DNA from: Streptomyces sp. NBC_00239
Lineage (GTDB): Bacteria > Actinomycetota > Actinomycetes > Streptomycetales > Streptomycetaceae
NCBI RefSeq assembly: GCF_036194065.1
Contig: NZ_CP108095.1
Location: 1,116,001-1,180,000 of the forward strand
Direction: 5' to 3'
DNA length: 64,000 nucleotides
Shown: positions 24,704 to 33,323 of the stretch, piece by piece
Layout of the letters: each line of letters opens with the position of its first letter
How positions within the stretch are numbered: the stretch's first letter is position 1
Program-made: the position numbers and the translations under genes
The notes under the pieces: model-generated
What the model saw: the letters and a program-made list of their open reading frames with translations, nothing else
What the model was told of the DNA's origin: nothing
Databases searched by the model: none

Positions 24704-24723
24704 AGTCATGAATGTGACTAGTC
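24704..24723. promoter_or_regulatory. Candidate PadR operator between divergent genes
   Basis: AGTCA (24704-24708) and TGACT (24715-24719) form an inverted repeat with a 6-bp spacer, overlapping the palindrome GACTAGTC (24716-24723). PadR sites are typically ATGT/ACAT-type dyads of this size, and this one lies between the PadR gene and its divergent neighbour. Confidence 0.5.
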
Positions 24724-24805
24724 CTATTTTTGAGTATGCTGGGCGGCGCGCCCGGGGACAAGGGCGCACCCAAGACCGGGACCACCCGGACCGGAGGGAG
24801 ACGCG

Positions 24806-25375
24806 ATGGCCCTGCGCCATGCGGTGCTGGCGGCGCTGCTCGACGAGGAGCTCAGCGGCTACCAGCTCGCCAAGGCCTTCAGCGTGGGTGTCGCGAACTT
24901 CTGGCACGCGCTGCCCCAGCAGCTGTACACGGAACTGGGCCGGCTGGAGCAGGACGGCCTGATCGCGGGCCGCGAGGTGGTGCAGGACACCCGGCCCAAC
25001 AAGCGCGTGTTCACCGTCACCGAGGCCGGCCTCGCCGAGCTGGACCGGTTCGCCGCCGCCACCTCCAAACCCTCCTTCCTGCGCGACGACCTGGCCGTCA
25101 AGGTCCAGGCCGCCGACCACATCGACACCGACACGCTGATCGCGCAGCTCGCCGAGCGCGCCGGCATCGCGCAGGCCAAGGCCGACCTGTTCGAGCACCT
25201 GCTGCGGACGATGCGGGGTGCGGCCTCCGAAGAGGAGTTCCTGCGCCACGGCGCGCGCATCGGCCCCTATCTGACCTGCCTGCGCGGTCTCGCCTTCGAG
25301 CGGGGCAACCGCGACTGGTGCACCCGTACGATCGCCGTCCTCAAGGAGCGAGAGCCCGCCCGTGACCAGCTCTGA
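24806..25375 (+). CDS. PadR family transcriptional regulator
   Basis: A 189-residue protein; ATG 24806 follows GGAGG. The N-terminal winged helix is typical: LRHAVLAALLDEELSGYQLAKAFSVGVANFWHALPQQLYTELGRLEQDGLI followed by a wing and VFTVTEAGLAELDRFAA. The C-terminal half is the PadR C-domain used for dimerisation and ligand response (LRDDLAVKVQAADHIDTDTLIAQLAERAG). The last 14 nt overlap the start of the SGNH hydrolase gene, indicating translational coupling. Confidence 0.92.
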   Translation: MALRHAVLAALLDEELSGYQLAKAFSVGVANFWHALPQQLYTELGRLEQDGLIAGREVVQDTRPNKRVFTVTEAGLAELDRFAAATSKPSFLRDDLAVKVQAADHIDTDTLIAQLAERAGIAQAKADLFEHLLRTMRGAASEEEFLRHGARIGPYLTCLRGLAFERGNRDWCTRTIAVLKEREPARDQL

Positions 25376-26186
25376 ACCGCGCCTCCAGCGCTACGTGGCC
25401 CTCGGCGACAGCCAGACCGAGGGGCTCGGCGACGGCGACGACGCCACCGGCCTGCGGGGCTGGGCGGACCGCCTCGCCGAAGACCTCGCCGGACACCATC
25501 CGGGCCTGACGTACGCGAACCTGGCGGTGCGCGGGCGGCTGGCCGGCCAGGTCCGCGCCGAACAGCTCGCCCCGGCCCTCGCCCTGCGCCCCGACCTGGC
25601 GACGGTGGTCGCGGGGATGAACGACCTGATGCGGCCGCGGTTCGACGCCGACGAGGTGGCCGGTCACCTGGAGGCGATGTTCGCGGCACTGACGGACCGG
25701 GGCGTCCGGGTGGCGACGGTCACCTTCCCCGACCCCGGGTACATCACCGCCCTCGCCCGCCCGCTCGGCTCCCGGGTCACCGCCCTCAACGAGCGGATCC
25801 GCGCGGCGGCCGGCCGCCACCGGGTCGTGGTCGCCGACACGCACGGGTACCCGGTGGTCACGGACCCGCGACTGTGGAGCCCGGACCGGCTGCACGACGG
25901 CCCGATCGGGCACCAGCGCATCGCCGAGGCCGTCGCCCAGGCCCTCGGCCTGCCCGGCAGCGGCGACGCCTGGACCCGGCCGCTGCCGCCGCCCGCGACC
26001 CCGTTCCCGACCGGGGTGCGCGCCGCGGCCGGCGAGCTGCGGTGGGCCGGCGCGTTCCTCGGCCCGTGGCTGGGCCGGCGCCTCCTGGGCCGCTCCTCGG
26101 GCACCGGCCGCACGGCCAAGCGCCCCGCCCTGCTCCCCGTACTCCCCGCGGTCCGGACGCTCCCGGCGCCGACAGCTTCAGACTGA
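25362..26186 (+). CDS. SGNH/GDSL hydrolase
   Basis: A 274-residue protein starting with GTG at 25362 within the PadR gene. The SGNH blocks are in order: GDSQTEG (catalytic Ser), a Gly block in ANLAVRGRLAG, GMNDLMRP (Asn) and SPDRLHDGPIGHQ (Asp/His). These enzymes are lipases or esterases; no signal peptide is present, so it acts in the cytoplasm or is membrane associated through its Pro/Ala-rich, Arg-containing C-terminal tail. Coupling to PadR suggests shared regulation. Confidence 0.88.
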   Translation: MTSSEPRLQRYVALGDSQTEGLGDGDDATGLRGWADRLAEDLAGHHPGLTYANLAVRGRLAGQVRAEQLAPALALRPDLATVVAGMNDLMRPRFDADEVAGHLEAMFAALTDRGVRVATVTFPDPGYITALARPLGSRVTALNERIRAAAGRHRVVVADTHGYPVVTDPRLWSPDRLHDGPIGHQRIAEAVAQALGLPGSGDAWTRPLPPPATPFPTGVRAAAGELRWAGAFLGPWLGRRLLGRSSGTGRTAKRPALLPVLPAVRTLPAPTASD

Positions 26187-26192
26187 TGTCCG

Positions 26193-26216
26193 ACTGAACA
26201 TTTTTTCGTTTTCAGT
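26193..26216. promoter_or_regulatory. AT-rich inverted repeat between genes
   Basis: ACTGAA (26193-26198) and TTCAGT (26211-26216) flank a T-rich spacer in an otherwise GC-rich region, just after the SGNH gene and 85 bp before the next start. It may be an operator or part of a terminator with a T run. Confidence 0.4.
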
Positions 26217-26300
26217 GCAACCATTCCCTGGCCCCACGAGTCATGACGTGCGGGTGCGCGGGGGCGTACCCGCACGTACCAAGGGGATGGGAAGCCTCCA

Positions 26301-27221
26301 ATGACTCACCGAATATCCCGGCGCGCCCGCATGCTGTCCGCAGGCCTGGCGGTCGGGGTGCTCGTACCGCTCGCCGCGGCAGCCTCTCCCGCGGCCGCCG
26401 CCACGCCGACGGTCGCCTGTACGTCCGCCAAGGCCGGGCTCGCCACGAAGCTCAAGCAGGACATCACGGCGGCGATGCGGGGTCGCAAGGGCGCCATCGC
26501 GATCGGCCTGTACGACCGCACCACGAAGACCACCTGCACCTTCCGCTCGACGTCGGCGTACGACTCGGCGAGCGTCGTCAAGGTGACCGTGCTCGCCGCC
26601 CTGCTGTGGGACGCGAAGAAGACGAACCGCTACCTCACGCAGCGCGAGGTCGACCTCGCCACCGCGATGATCACGAAGTCGGACAACAACGCGACGACCT
26701 CGCTGTGGCGCCAGCTCGGCATGACCAAGATCAAGGGCTTCCTCGCCGCGGCCGGCATGACGCACACCGTGCCCGGCGCCAACGGCTACTGGGGACTCAC
26801 CCAGATCACCGTGCAGGACGAGCAGCGGCTGCTCTCGCTCCTCACCGCGAAGAACACGGTGCTGAGCGACAACTCTCGCGCCTACACCCTGAAGCTCATG
26901 AACCAGGTCGTCGCCTCGCAGCGCTGGGGCACCCCGGCGGGCGCGCCGTCCACCGTCAAGATCCACGTCAAGAACGGCTGGCTGCCGCGCGCCACGCACG
27001 GCTGGCGCGTCCACAGCGTCGGCGCGTTCCAGGGCGGCGGCAAGGACTACTACATGTCCGTGCTGACGCAGGACAACAGCTCCATGGAGTACGGCGTGGC
27101 CACCATCCAGGCCGTCGCGAAGGTCATCCACAAGGATCTGGTGCCGACCGCCGTGGCCCCGCAGCGGTTCGCGCCGACCAACGCCCCGGCCGAGGTCATC
27201 CCGCCGGCGCCCGCGCAGTGA
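26301..27221 (+). CDS. Secreted class A beta-lactamase-like serine hydrolase
   Basis: A 306-residue protein with a signal peptide (cleavage near AAA, residues 32-34). Motifs of the serine beta-lactamase fold: Ser91-Val-Val-Lys94, Ser127-Asp-Asn129 and Lys224-Asn-Gly226 in place of KTG. The class A Glu of the omega loop (ExxLN) is not seen in GYWGLTQIT, so beta-lactam hydrolysis is doubtful. Streptomyces proteins of this type are annotated as serine hydrolases of unknown substrate, possibly DD-peptidases or esterases. A Pro-rich tail ends the protein. Start ATG 26301 lacks a strong ribosome site. Confidence 0.82.
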   Translation: MTHRISRRARMLSAGLAVGVLVPLAAAASPAAAATPTVACTSAKAGLATKLKQDITAAMRGRKGAIAIGLYDRTTKTTCTFRSTSAYDSASVVKVTVLAALLWDAKKTNRYLTQREVDLATAMITKSDNNATTSLWRQLGMTKIKGFLAAAGMTHTVPGANGYWGLTQITVQDEQRLLSLLTAKNTVLSDNSRAYTLKLMNQVVASQRWGTPAGAPSTVKIHVKNGWLPRATHGWRVHSVGAFQGGGKDYYMSVLTQDNSSMEYGVATIQAVAKVIHKDLVPTAVAPQRFAPTNAPAEVIPPAPAQ

Positions 27222-27267
27222 GCCACTGAGCCGCTGAGCCGCTGAGCCACTCAGCCACTCAGCCGCG
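27220..27267. repeat. Six 8-bp tandem repeats (GAGCCRCT-like) overlapping a stop codon
   Basis: GAGCCACT, GAGCCGCT, GAGCCGCT, GAGCCACT, CAGCCACT and CAGCCGCG follow without gaps from 27220. The first unit overlaps the TGA stop (27219-27221) of the beta-lactamase-like gene. Confidence 0.85.
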
Positions 27268-27280
27268 GACGGATCGACGC

Positions 27281-27345
27281 GCTGACGCCGCCGGCCCGTG
27301 TCCCCGCCCTCCGGGCGGTGGGGCACGGGCCGGCGGCGTGTCAGC
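27281..27345. terminator. Strong bidirectional hairpin
   Basis: GCTGACGCCGCCGGCCCGTG (27281-27300) pairs with the segment 27324-27345 with a 2-nt bulge, continued by the inner pair CCCCGCC/GGCGGTGGGG. It lies between the convergent beta-lactamase-like and melC2 genes. Confidence 0.8.
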
Positions 27346-27394
27346 GCCGGCCCGGCCACTGGGCACCCGGCACCCGGACCGCGGGCCTCGGCCG

Positions 27395-28267
27395 CTACCG
27401 CCCCGCGGCCCCGTCGTAGGGGAAGGGGAAGCCGAATTCGGTGTCGAAGCGGTAGTGGCGCCGGTGGTCGAGCATGTCGGCCGGCTTCACGTCGTTCCAC
27501 GGGCGCATGAAGCCGTGGAGTTCGACGATGTTGGGCGTCTCCGCCGTCGGCACGTAGCCCGAGCGCGGGTGGCGGCGCTGCCACTGCGCCCACAGCTTGT
27601 CGACGAAGGCGTGGTGCAGCCAGAACGCGGGGTCGTTGGGCGACACGCCGGTGGCCATCTGGCCGCCGACCCACAGGTGCACCCGGTTGTGGATGTTGGC
27701 GCCGCGCCAGCCCTCGAGGTGGTTGCGGAATCCGCTGGTACAGGTGCTGTTGTACGGCTCCGCGTCGTACTCGGCCAGCGCCAGCACCGCTTCGACGTCG
27801 TCCCGGGACGGGAGCTCCGGGGCACGCTCGGACTTGCCGAGCGCCCGCCGCAGGTAGGTGTTCTCGTCGATCCGCACGGTGAGGTCCCAGTTCCCCGCGC
27901 TCTGCGCGAAGGGGCCGTCCATGACCTGGCCGTCCAGGTCGCGCCCGGTGCCGCCGAGGAAGTCGGGGGCCCACAGCGAGGAGGCGGCCGTACGGTCCCG
28001 GGTCCAGTCCCAGTACGGGAGGGTCACCCGGCGGTCGACCGACTGGAGCGCCCGCTCGAACTCGATCAGGAAGTACCGGTGCCACGGGAGGAACGACGGC
28101 GAGCGGTGCGCCACCCGGTCGGTGGTGTCGGTGTCGCTGCGCTGGAACGTGTTGTGCATCGTGACGAAGGTGTCGTAGACGCCGGTCCGCTTGAGGGTGA
28201 GCAGGGCGTTCACGAACCGGCGCTTCTCGGCCCGGGAGAGTCTCGCCTGGTTCTTCCGTACGTTCAC
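27395..28267 (-). CDS. melC2: Tyrosinase
   Basis: A 290-residue type-3 copper enzyme that oxidises tyrosine and catechols to quinones for melanin. Copper A ligands are His38 (VTMHNTF), His54 (VAHRSPSF) and His63 (LPWHRYFL); copper B ligands are His193 and His197 (NIHNRVHLWVGG) and His219 (FWLHHAFVDKLW). It lacks a signal peptide and is exported with its caddie MelC1. The GTG start at 28267 overlaps the MelC1 stop codon (GTGA), so translation is coupled. All catalytic residues are present, so the enzyme should be active. Confidence 0.97.
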   Translation of the reverse strand: MNVRKNQARLSRAEKRRFVNALLTLKRTGVYDTFVTMHNTFQRSDTDTTDRVAHRSPSFLPWHRYFLIEFERALQSVDRRVTLPYWDWTRDRTAASSLWAPDFLGGTGRDLDGQVMDGPFAQSAGNWDLTVRIDENTYLRRALGKSERAPELPSRDDVEAVLALAEYDAEPYNSTCTSGFRNHLEGWRGANIHNRVHLWVGGQMATGVSPNDPAFWLHHAFVDKLWAQWQRRHPRSGYVPTAETPNIVELHGFMRPWNDVKPADMLDHRRHYRFDTEFGFPFPYDGAAGR

Positions 28268-28755
28268 CGCGCGCCTCCCGCCGGGACGACCAGCAACTGC
28301 GCGCCCTTGAGGTCGATGACCGCGGCGCGGGCCGCTTCCAGGGGGCTGGCGAAGGTCTCGTAGTGGTTGACGAGGCTGACCCAGCTGCCGTCCGCGTTCT
28401 CCATGACGTGCAGGTCCCGGCCGTCTATGCGGACCGTCCAGCCGCCGGACCCGTGACCGGAGTGGTCGGACGGACGGGAGTCGCCCGATGCGCGGCCCGT
28501 GTCGTGGCCGTCGCGGGAGGCCGGTGCGGCGGCGGGCGGCTCGCCCTGGATCCGGCGACCCCGGAACACCTCGTCGAAGCCCTCGCCGGCACCCCGGGCG
28601 GCGGTGTCGCCGGGAGCCTGCCCGACGGTTCCGACGGCGGGCGCCGCGGCCGGGTCGGCGACGGCCAGGGCGCGGGTCACCCCGACGAGAGACGCGGTGG
28701 CGAGGGCGCCCGCCCCGGCCATCAGGGCGCGGCGGCGCGTGAGTTGAGGTGGCAT
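28264..28755 (-). CDS. melC1: Tyrosinase co-factor (copper chaperone)
   Basis: A 163-residue protein that delivers copper to MelC2 and carries it through the Tat pathway. The N-terminus has a twin-arginine signal (LTRRRALMAGAGALATASLVG). A His/Asp/Ser-rich segment (DGHDTGRASGDSRPSDHSGHGSG) could bind copper; the C-terminal domain with DLHVMENADGSWVSLVNHYETFASPLEAARAAVIDLKGAQLL is the MelC1 fold. It is the first gene of the melC operon, with GAAGGA as ribosome site. That site lies in a hairpin (28761-28793). Confidence 0.93.
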   Translation of the reverse strand: MPPQLTRRRALMAGAGALATASLVGVTRALAVADPAAAPAVGTVGQAPGDTAARGAGEGFDEVFRGRRIQGEPPAAAPASRDGHDTGRASGDSRPSDHSGHGSGGWTVRIDGRDLHVMENADGSWVSLVNHYETFASPLEAARAAVIDLKGAQLLVVPAGGAR

Positions 28756-28760
28756 GGCAG

Positions 28761-28793
28761 TCCTTCATCGGTCGGATGATCCGATCCGAAGGA
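28761..28793 (-). promoter_or_regulatory. Hairpin that can mask the melC1 ribosome site
   Basis: On the minus strand the leader reads TCCTTC, then ATCGG, a 9-nt loop, CCGAT and GAAGGA: 11 base pairs interrupted by a 2-nt bulge. GAAGGA is the melC1 ribosome site, 6 nt before the ATG. An overlapping dyad TCGGATGATCCGA (28772-28784) could instead be a protein operator. The rest of the 28756-29079 gap holds no gene. Confidence 0.6.
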
Positions 28794-29079
28794 CTACCAG
28801 CGGGCCGGGGACGGACAAAGGACCTGGCTAAGCCGTTGCCGGTATCCGGACGCGCACGGTTCGAGTTGCGCGCCGCGGCTCGTCGGCGATCTTCCCGGCA
28901 GCGTCGGGTGAATGGCGTGATGAAGCGATGATTCCGCACCAACACGCCGTACGAATACGTAGATTCTTCACGAGCCGTACGAGGTCGCCGCGGCGGGCGG
29001 AGCGCCAGGCTGACGCGAAACCGGCCGGTACGCGCGCGTGCGGCATCATGGCTGCATCCGGTGGAGGGGAGAGAACAGC

Positions 29080-30795
29080 GTGTCGCAGGGCGTTCCGCGC
29101 AACAGCCTGGTGATCGGCGAGCGTTACCGCCTGGAGAGGCAGCTGGGCCGGGGCGGCATGGGCACGGTCTGGCAGGCCACCGACGAACTCCTCGCCCGGA
29201 AGGTCGCCGTCAAGGAGCTCCACGTCGACGACGGCACGAAGGCCACCGGCGCCCTGCGGGAGGCGCGGGTCGTCGCGCAGCTGCGGCATCCGCACGTGGT
29301 CGTGGTCCACGACGTGGTCGATCACGAGGGCCATCCGTACATCGTCATGGAGCTGGTCGAGGGCGGTTCGCTGGCGGACCGGCTCGCCGGCGGCGGGCCG
29401 CTGCCGCCCGGCGAGGCCGCCCGGCTCGGAGTGGCGCTGCTCGGCGCGCTGGGCGCGGCGCACGCGGGCGGGGTGCTGCACCGCGATGTGAAGCCCGCCA
29501 ACGTGCTGATGGAGGCGGGTACCGGCCGGGTGGTGCTGACCGACTTCGGGATCGCCCGGCTGGCCGGGGCCACGACCATCAGCGAGAGCGGGGCGTTCGT
29601 CGGCTCGCCCGAGTACACGGCGCCGGAGCGGATGCGGGGCGGCGAGGCGGGCCCCGCGTCCGACCTGTGGTCGCTCGGCGCGCTGCTGTGCGCGGCGGTG
29701 ACCGGCGAGTCCCCGTTCCACCGCGATTCGATCGGCGGCGTGCTGCACGCGGTCGTGTTCGACGAGATCCGGCCGCCGGCCCGGCTGGGCCCGCTGCTTC
29801 CCGTCGTACGGGGTCTGCTGGAGCGCGATCCGGCGCGCCGGCTGGGGGCGGCGGAGGCCGCGCGGCTGCTGGCGGCCTGCGTCCCGGCCGGCGGCACGGC
29901 CGGCGCCCCGACCGGCACCGCGCCGCTGACCGTACGGTCCACCGGGGCGGATCCGGCGGCGGTGGCGGGGGCGGGTGTCGCGGCGGAGGGTGGGGCGGTG
30001 GTCGTCTGCTCCCCGGCGGACCGGGTGCCGGCGCCGCTCGTCGCAACGGCCACGACGACGGCGACGGCGCGGAGGGGCGGGCGCGGGCTGCGGACCGGGC
30101 TGCTCGCGGTGCTCGTCGCGGGCGCCGCCGCCGGGGCCGTCGTGACCGGGGCGGCCCTGCTGGACAGGACGGCACCGGGCGCCTCGGAGGGGACCACGGC
30201 CGGCGCGCTCGGCACGCCGCGCTCCGGCGCGGGATCGGCGAAGCCGTCGGGCGCCCCGGGCACCGCGGGGGCGGCCGGAACCACGGGATCCACCGGTTCC
30301 ACGGGCGTCGCCGTGCCGCGCTCCCCCGCCGGTTCCGCCCGTACCGTGCCGCCGGGATACCGGTTCACACCCGATCCGGCGGGCTTCGCGGTGGCCGTGC
30401 CCGACGGTTTCCTGCGCTCGACCGACGGCCAGCGGGTCTTCTACGTCTCCGCCGACCAGGCCCTGCGGATCGGGATCCGGGTGCGGATGCCGGTGCCCGG
30501 CGGGCCGCTCTCGGTCATGCGGCAGTCCGACAGGAGCGGCCCCGGCACCAACCCCGGCTACCGGGACGCCGAGGTGGTGGCGACCACGCACAACGCGCTG
30601 CCGGCCGCCGTGTGGGAGTTCACCTGGGACGGTTTCAGCCGGGCCGAGGGCGCCCGCCACACCATCGACGTCTGTTGGGAGGAGGACGGGCGGCTCTACG
30701 ACGTGTGGGTGTCCGCCCCCGTCGGCCGCCTCCCGGAGGCAAGGAGCCACTTCGACGCGGTACTGGACTCCTTCGTGGCCACGAGGGCCGACTGA
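29080..30795 (+). CDS. Transmembrane Ser/Thr protein kinase (PknB-like)
   Basis: A 571-residue protein; GTG 29080 follows GGAGGGGAG. The kinase domain (about residues 15-285) has the Gly loop GRGGMGTV (23-30), Lys45, Glu61, catalytic HRDVKPAN (134-141), DFG (155-157) and APE (181-183), so it should be active. After an Ala/Pro linker a single transmembrane helix (RTGLLAVLVAGAAAGAVVTGAALL) leads to an extracellular C-terminal domain with no PASTA repeats but a compact 130-residue unit (YRFTPDPAGFAVAVPDGF ... SHFDAVLDSFVA) found in other Streptomyces kinases, likely a sensor. Confidence 0.93.
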   Translation: MSQGVPRNSLVIGERYRLERQLGRGGMGTVWQATDELLARKVAVKELHVDDGTKATGALREARVVAQLRHPHVVVVHDVVDHEGHPYIVMELVEGGSLADRLAGGGPLPPGEAARLGVALLGALGAAHAGGVLHRDVKPANVLMEAGTGRVVLTDFGIARLAGATTISESGAFVGSPEYTAPERMRGGEAGPASDLWSLGALLCAAVTGESPFHRDSIGGVLHAVVFDEIRPPARLGPLLPVVRGLLERDPARRLGAAEAARLLAACVPAGGTAGAPTGTAPLTVRSTGADPAAVAGAGVAAEGGAVVVCSPADRVPAPLVATATTTATARRGGRGLRTGLLAVLVAGAAAGAVVTGAALLDRTAPGASEGTTAGALGTPRSGAGSAKPSGAPGTAGAAGTTGSTGSTGVAVPRSPAGSARTVPPGYRFTPDPAGFAVAVPDGFLRSTDGQRVFYVSADQALRIGIRVRMPVPGGPLSVMRQSDRSGPGTNPGYRDAEVVATTHNALPAAVWEFTWDGFSRAEGARHTIDVCWEEDGRLYDVWVSAPVGRLPEARSHFDAVLDSFVATRAD

Positions 30796-30893
30796 AACAA
30801 GGCCACTTAGGTGAAATTGGCCCTGGTTGCAGGTTCCAGATGTGCCGGAGTGTGGGGGACATCAGCCATTGGATCTCTGGAAAGGCTCCCCCG

Positions 30894-31673
30894 GTGTCCT
30901 CCCGCTCGCCCCACCCCACCGGCCCCACAGCCCCCGCCGCCACCCCCGCCCGCGGTACCGGCCGCCGGCTTCCCCGCCGTCTGGTCCAGCTGTACCTGGG
31001 TCTCGCCCTGTACGGCGCCAGCTCCGCCCTGCTGGTCCAGGCGGGGCTCGGGCTCGACCCGTGGGACGTCTTCCACCAGGGCCTGGCCGAGCGCCTCGGC
31101 TGGAGCATCGGCACGGTGTCCGTGGCGGTCGGCGCGCTGGTGCTGCTGCTCTGGGTGCCGCTGCGGCAGCGCCCGGGGCTCGGCACCGTCTCGAACGTCT
31201 TCGCCGTCGGGCTGTCCATGGACGCCACGCTCGCCGTGGTGCCGCGCGTCCACGGCCTGACCGCGCAGGTGCTGCTGCTCGCCGCGGGCGTGGTCCTGAA
31301 CGGTGTCGCGACCGGTCTGTACATCTCCGCCCGGTTCGGGCCGGGCCCCCGCGACGGGCTGATGACCGGCCTGCACCGCAGGACGGGCCGGTCGGTCCGG
31401 CTGGTGCGTACCGGCATCGAGCTGACCGTCCTCGCGGCCGGGTTCCTGCTGGGCGGCACGGTGGGCATCGCCACGCTCGTCTACGCGGTGGCGATCGGCC
31501 CGCTCGCCCAGTTCTTCCTCCGCTTCTTCGCCCTGCCCGAGGCACCGGAAGCGCCCGCGGCCTCGGCCTCGGCCCCCGCCTCGGCTTCTGCCCCGGCTTC
31601 GACCTCGACCCCTGCCCCGACCCCGGGCGAGTCCCCGGACGGATCCGCGGCCCCGCAGCCCGCCTGCGCCTGA
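30894..31673 (+). CDS. YczE/YitT-like membrane protein
   Basis: A 259-residue integral membrane protein with about five helices. The motif GLGLDPWDVFHQGLAERLGWSIGTVSVAVG and FGPGPRDGLMTGLHRRTGRSVRLVRTGIEL match the YczE family, membrane proteins of unknown function often next to GntR-type regulators. The GTG start at 30894 lies after GGAAAGG. A low-complexity Ala/Ser/Pro C-tail of about 50 residues follows the last helix. It begins 98 nt after the kinase stop, and a short dyad GGCCA...TGGCC (30801-30822) precedes it. Confidence 0.78.
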   Translation: MSSRSPHPTGPTAPAATPARGTGRRLPRRLVQLYLGLALYGASSALLVQAGLGLDPWDVFHQGLAERLGWSIGTVSVAVGALVLLLWVPLRQRPGLGTVSNVFAVGLSMDATLAVVPRVHGLTAQVLLLAAGVVLNGVATGLYISARFGPGPRDGLMTGLHRRTGRSVRLVRTGIELTVLAAGFLLGGTVGIATLVYAVAIGPLAQFFLRFFALPEAPEAPAASASAPASASAPASTSTPAPTPGESPDGSAAPQPACA

Positions 31674-31701
31674 TTCCGGCGGGCCGCGCGGGTGCGGGCC
31701 G

Positions 31702-33225
31702 TCAGTCGGTGCAGTGGGTGTCCTGCTCCGGCCGGCTTCCGGTGGTGAGGAACGCGGTGACCGTACGGTTCCCGCACGCGTTGCCGTTCCCGAGGTAGCT
31801 GCCGTGCCCGCCCTGCTCCACCGTGACCATCCGGGCCCGGTCGCCGAAGGCTGCGCGCATCTTCAGGGCTCCGACGAGCGGGGTCGCCGGGTCGCGGCGG
31901 CTCTGGATCATCAGGATGTTGGACGGGCCGTCCGAGGTGATGCGGACCGGCTTGTCCGCGGGCTCGTTCTTCCAGAAGGTGCAGGGCACGACGTTGACCG
32001 GCATGCCCTCGGTCAGCGGGTGCGCGGCCCGGTCGGCGTCGACCGCTCGCCGGAAGGCGGCCGGGGAGGTCTTCGGCCAGGACACGTCGTTGCAGATGAC
32101 GGCGACCGCGAGGGACGCGTCCTCGTCGCGCATCGGCTGGGCGAGCTCGGGCGGCAGCGCCACCGGAGCGGCCGGGTTCCGGGCCGCCTCGACGAGCCGG
32201 GCGAAACCACCGAAGGCGGCGTCACCGTACAGCGCGTTCTGCAGGCTCTGGCGCAGTCCGGTGCCGGTCAGGGGGACGCCGGGGGTCGTGGACTCCTTCG
32301 GCGTGCGGTCCAGTTCGGCGGCGAGGGCGAGGATCAGCGGCCGGACCTCCTCGGGCCGGTCGGCGAGCCGCAGGCCGTCCCGGTCCCGGTCGGGGTGGGC
32401 CGCCCAGGCCGCGAAGTCGGGGAAGCGGTCGTCGGCGCCCTGCGCCATGTTCGCCAGCCAGCCGCGGGCCACCCGGCGGGGGTCGGGGTCGCCGCTGCTG
32501 TCGAGCACCCACCGGTCGGTGCGGTCCGGGAACCGCTGCGCGTACGTGGCTCCCACGTACGCGCCGTACGAGACGCCCCACGCCGAGAGCTTCTCCTCGC
32601 CGAGGGCCGCGCGGAACCGGTCCATGTCGCGGACCTGGTTGGCGGTGGTGAGGCTGCGCAGGACGGGGCCGCCGTTGCGGGCGCAGGCCTCGGCGGTGCG
32701 GCGGGAACGGGCGAGGTTCGCGGAGATCTCGCCGTTCGGGCCCGGCCAGGAGCGCAGGGTGGTCAGGTACCGGTCCTCGGGGGCGAGTCCGCAGGTGGCG
32801 GTGGTGCTGCCGCCGACGCCGCGCGGGTCCATCGCCACGATGTCGTAGGCGCCGTCCATTTCCTTGGCGAGGAGGGCGCCCTTCTGCGTGAGCCGCTGCA
32901 CTCCCGACCCGCCGGGGCCGCCGGGGATCACGATGAGCGTGCCGCGCCGGGCCCGGGAGCCGGCCGTCGCGTCGGCCTTGATCCGGGACACGGCGATGCG
33001 GATCTGCGGACCGTCGGGGTGCGCGTAGTCGAGGGGTACGGGGAGGCCTGCGCACTCCTGCGCGGCCGGCCCGCCCGGCTTGGCGCACGGCTGCCAGTCG
33101 AGCTGCGGGGCGGAGGTGGGGAGCTGCGGGGCGGGGGCAGCCGAGGCCGCAGTGGCCGCGGTGGTGCCGGCGAGGATGGTGGCCACGGTGGCGGCGGCGA
33201 GAGCGGCACGCTGGTAAGTCGTCAT
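31702..33225 (-). CDS. Secreted alpha/beta hydrolase, tripeptidyl aminopeptidase-like (SlpD/E type)
   Basis: A 507-residue protein with a signal peptide (cleavage near ASA, residues 33-41). The catalytic Ser lies in LSAWGVSYGAYVGATYA, the acid in MIQSRRDPATPLVGA and the His in VEQGGHGSYLGNGNACGN; Cys pairs support an extracellular location. The GGPGGSG oxyanion loop (IPGGPGGSGVQ) is typical of the proline-iminopeptidase/TAP family. Streptomyces Slp proteins and tripeptidyl aminopeptidases release tripeptides from extracellular proteins. The start is uncertain: ATG 33225 is listed, and GTG 33231 or ATG 33261 are alternatives. Confidence 0.88.
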   Translation of the reverse strand: MTTYQRAALAAATVATILAGTTAATAASAAPAPQLPTSAPQLDWQPCAKPGGPAAQECAGLPVPLDYAHPDGPQIRIAVSRIKADATAGSRARRGTLIVIPGGPGGSGVQRLTQKGALLAKEMDGAYDIVAMDPRGVGGSTTATCGLAPEDRYLTTLRSWPGPNGEISANLARSRRTAEACARNGGPVLRSLTTANQVRDMDRFRAALGEEKLSAWGVSYGAYVGATYAQRFPDRTDRWVLDSSGDPDPRRVARGWLANMAQGADDRFPDFAAWAAHPDRDRDGLRLADRPEEVRPLILALAAELDRTPKESTTPGVPLTGTGLRQSLQNALYGDAAFGGFARLVEAARNPAAPVALPPELAQPMRDEDASLAVAVICNDVSWPKTSPAAFRRAVDADRAAHPLTEGMPVNVVPCTFWKNEPADKPVRITSDGPSNILMIQSRRDPATPLVGALKMRAAFGDRARMVTVEQGGHGSYLGNGNACGNRTVTAFLTTGSRPEQDTHCTD

Positions 33226-33323
33226 GTACACAGCTTTGTTGACGGTCCTTCGGCTCCCCATCCGGCGGCCCGGTCGGCCCGGGGTGGGGCTGTCCCCCCT
33301 GCCTCACCCCCTGCCCGCCCGCC

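Noticed and set aside
26301..27221. True class A beta-lactamase
   Set aside because: The KTG motif is KNG and the omega-loop Glu is not evident, so antibiotic hydrolysis is not claimed.
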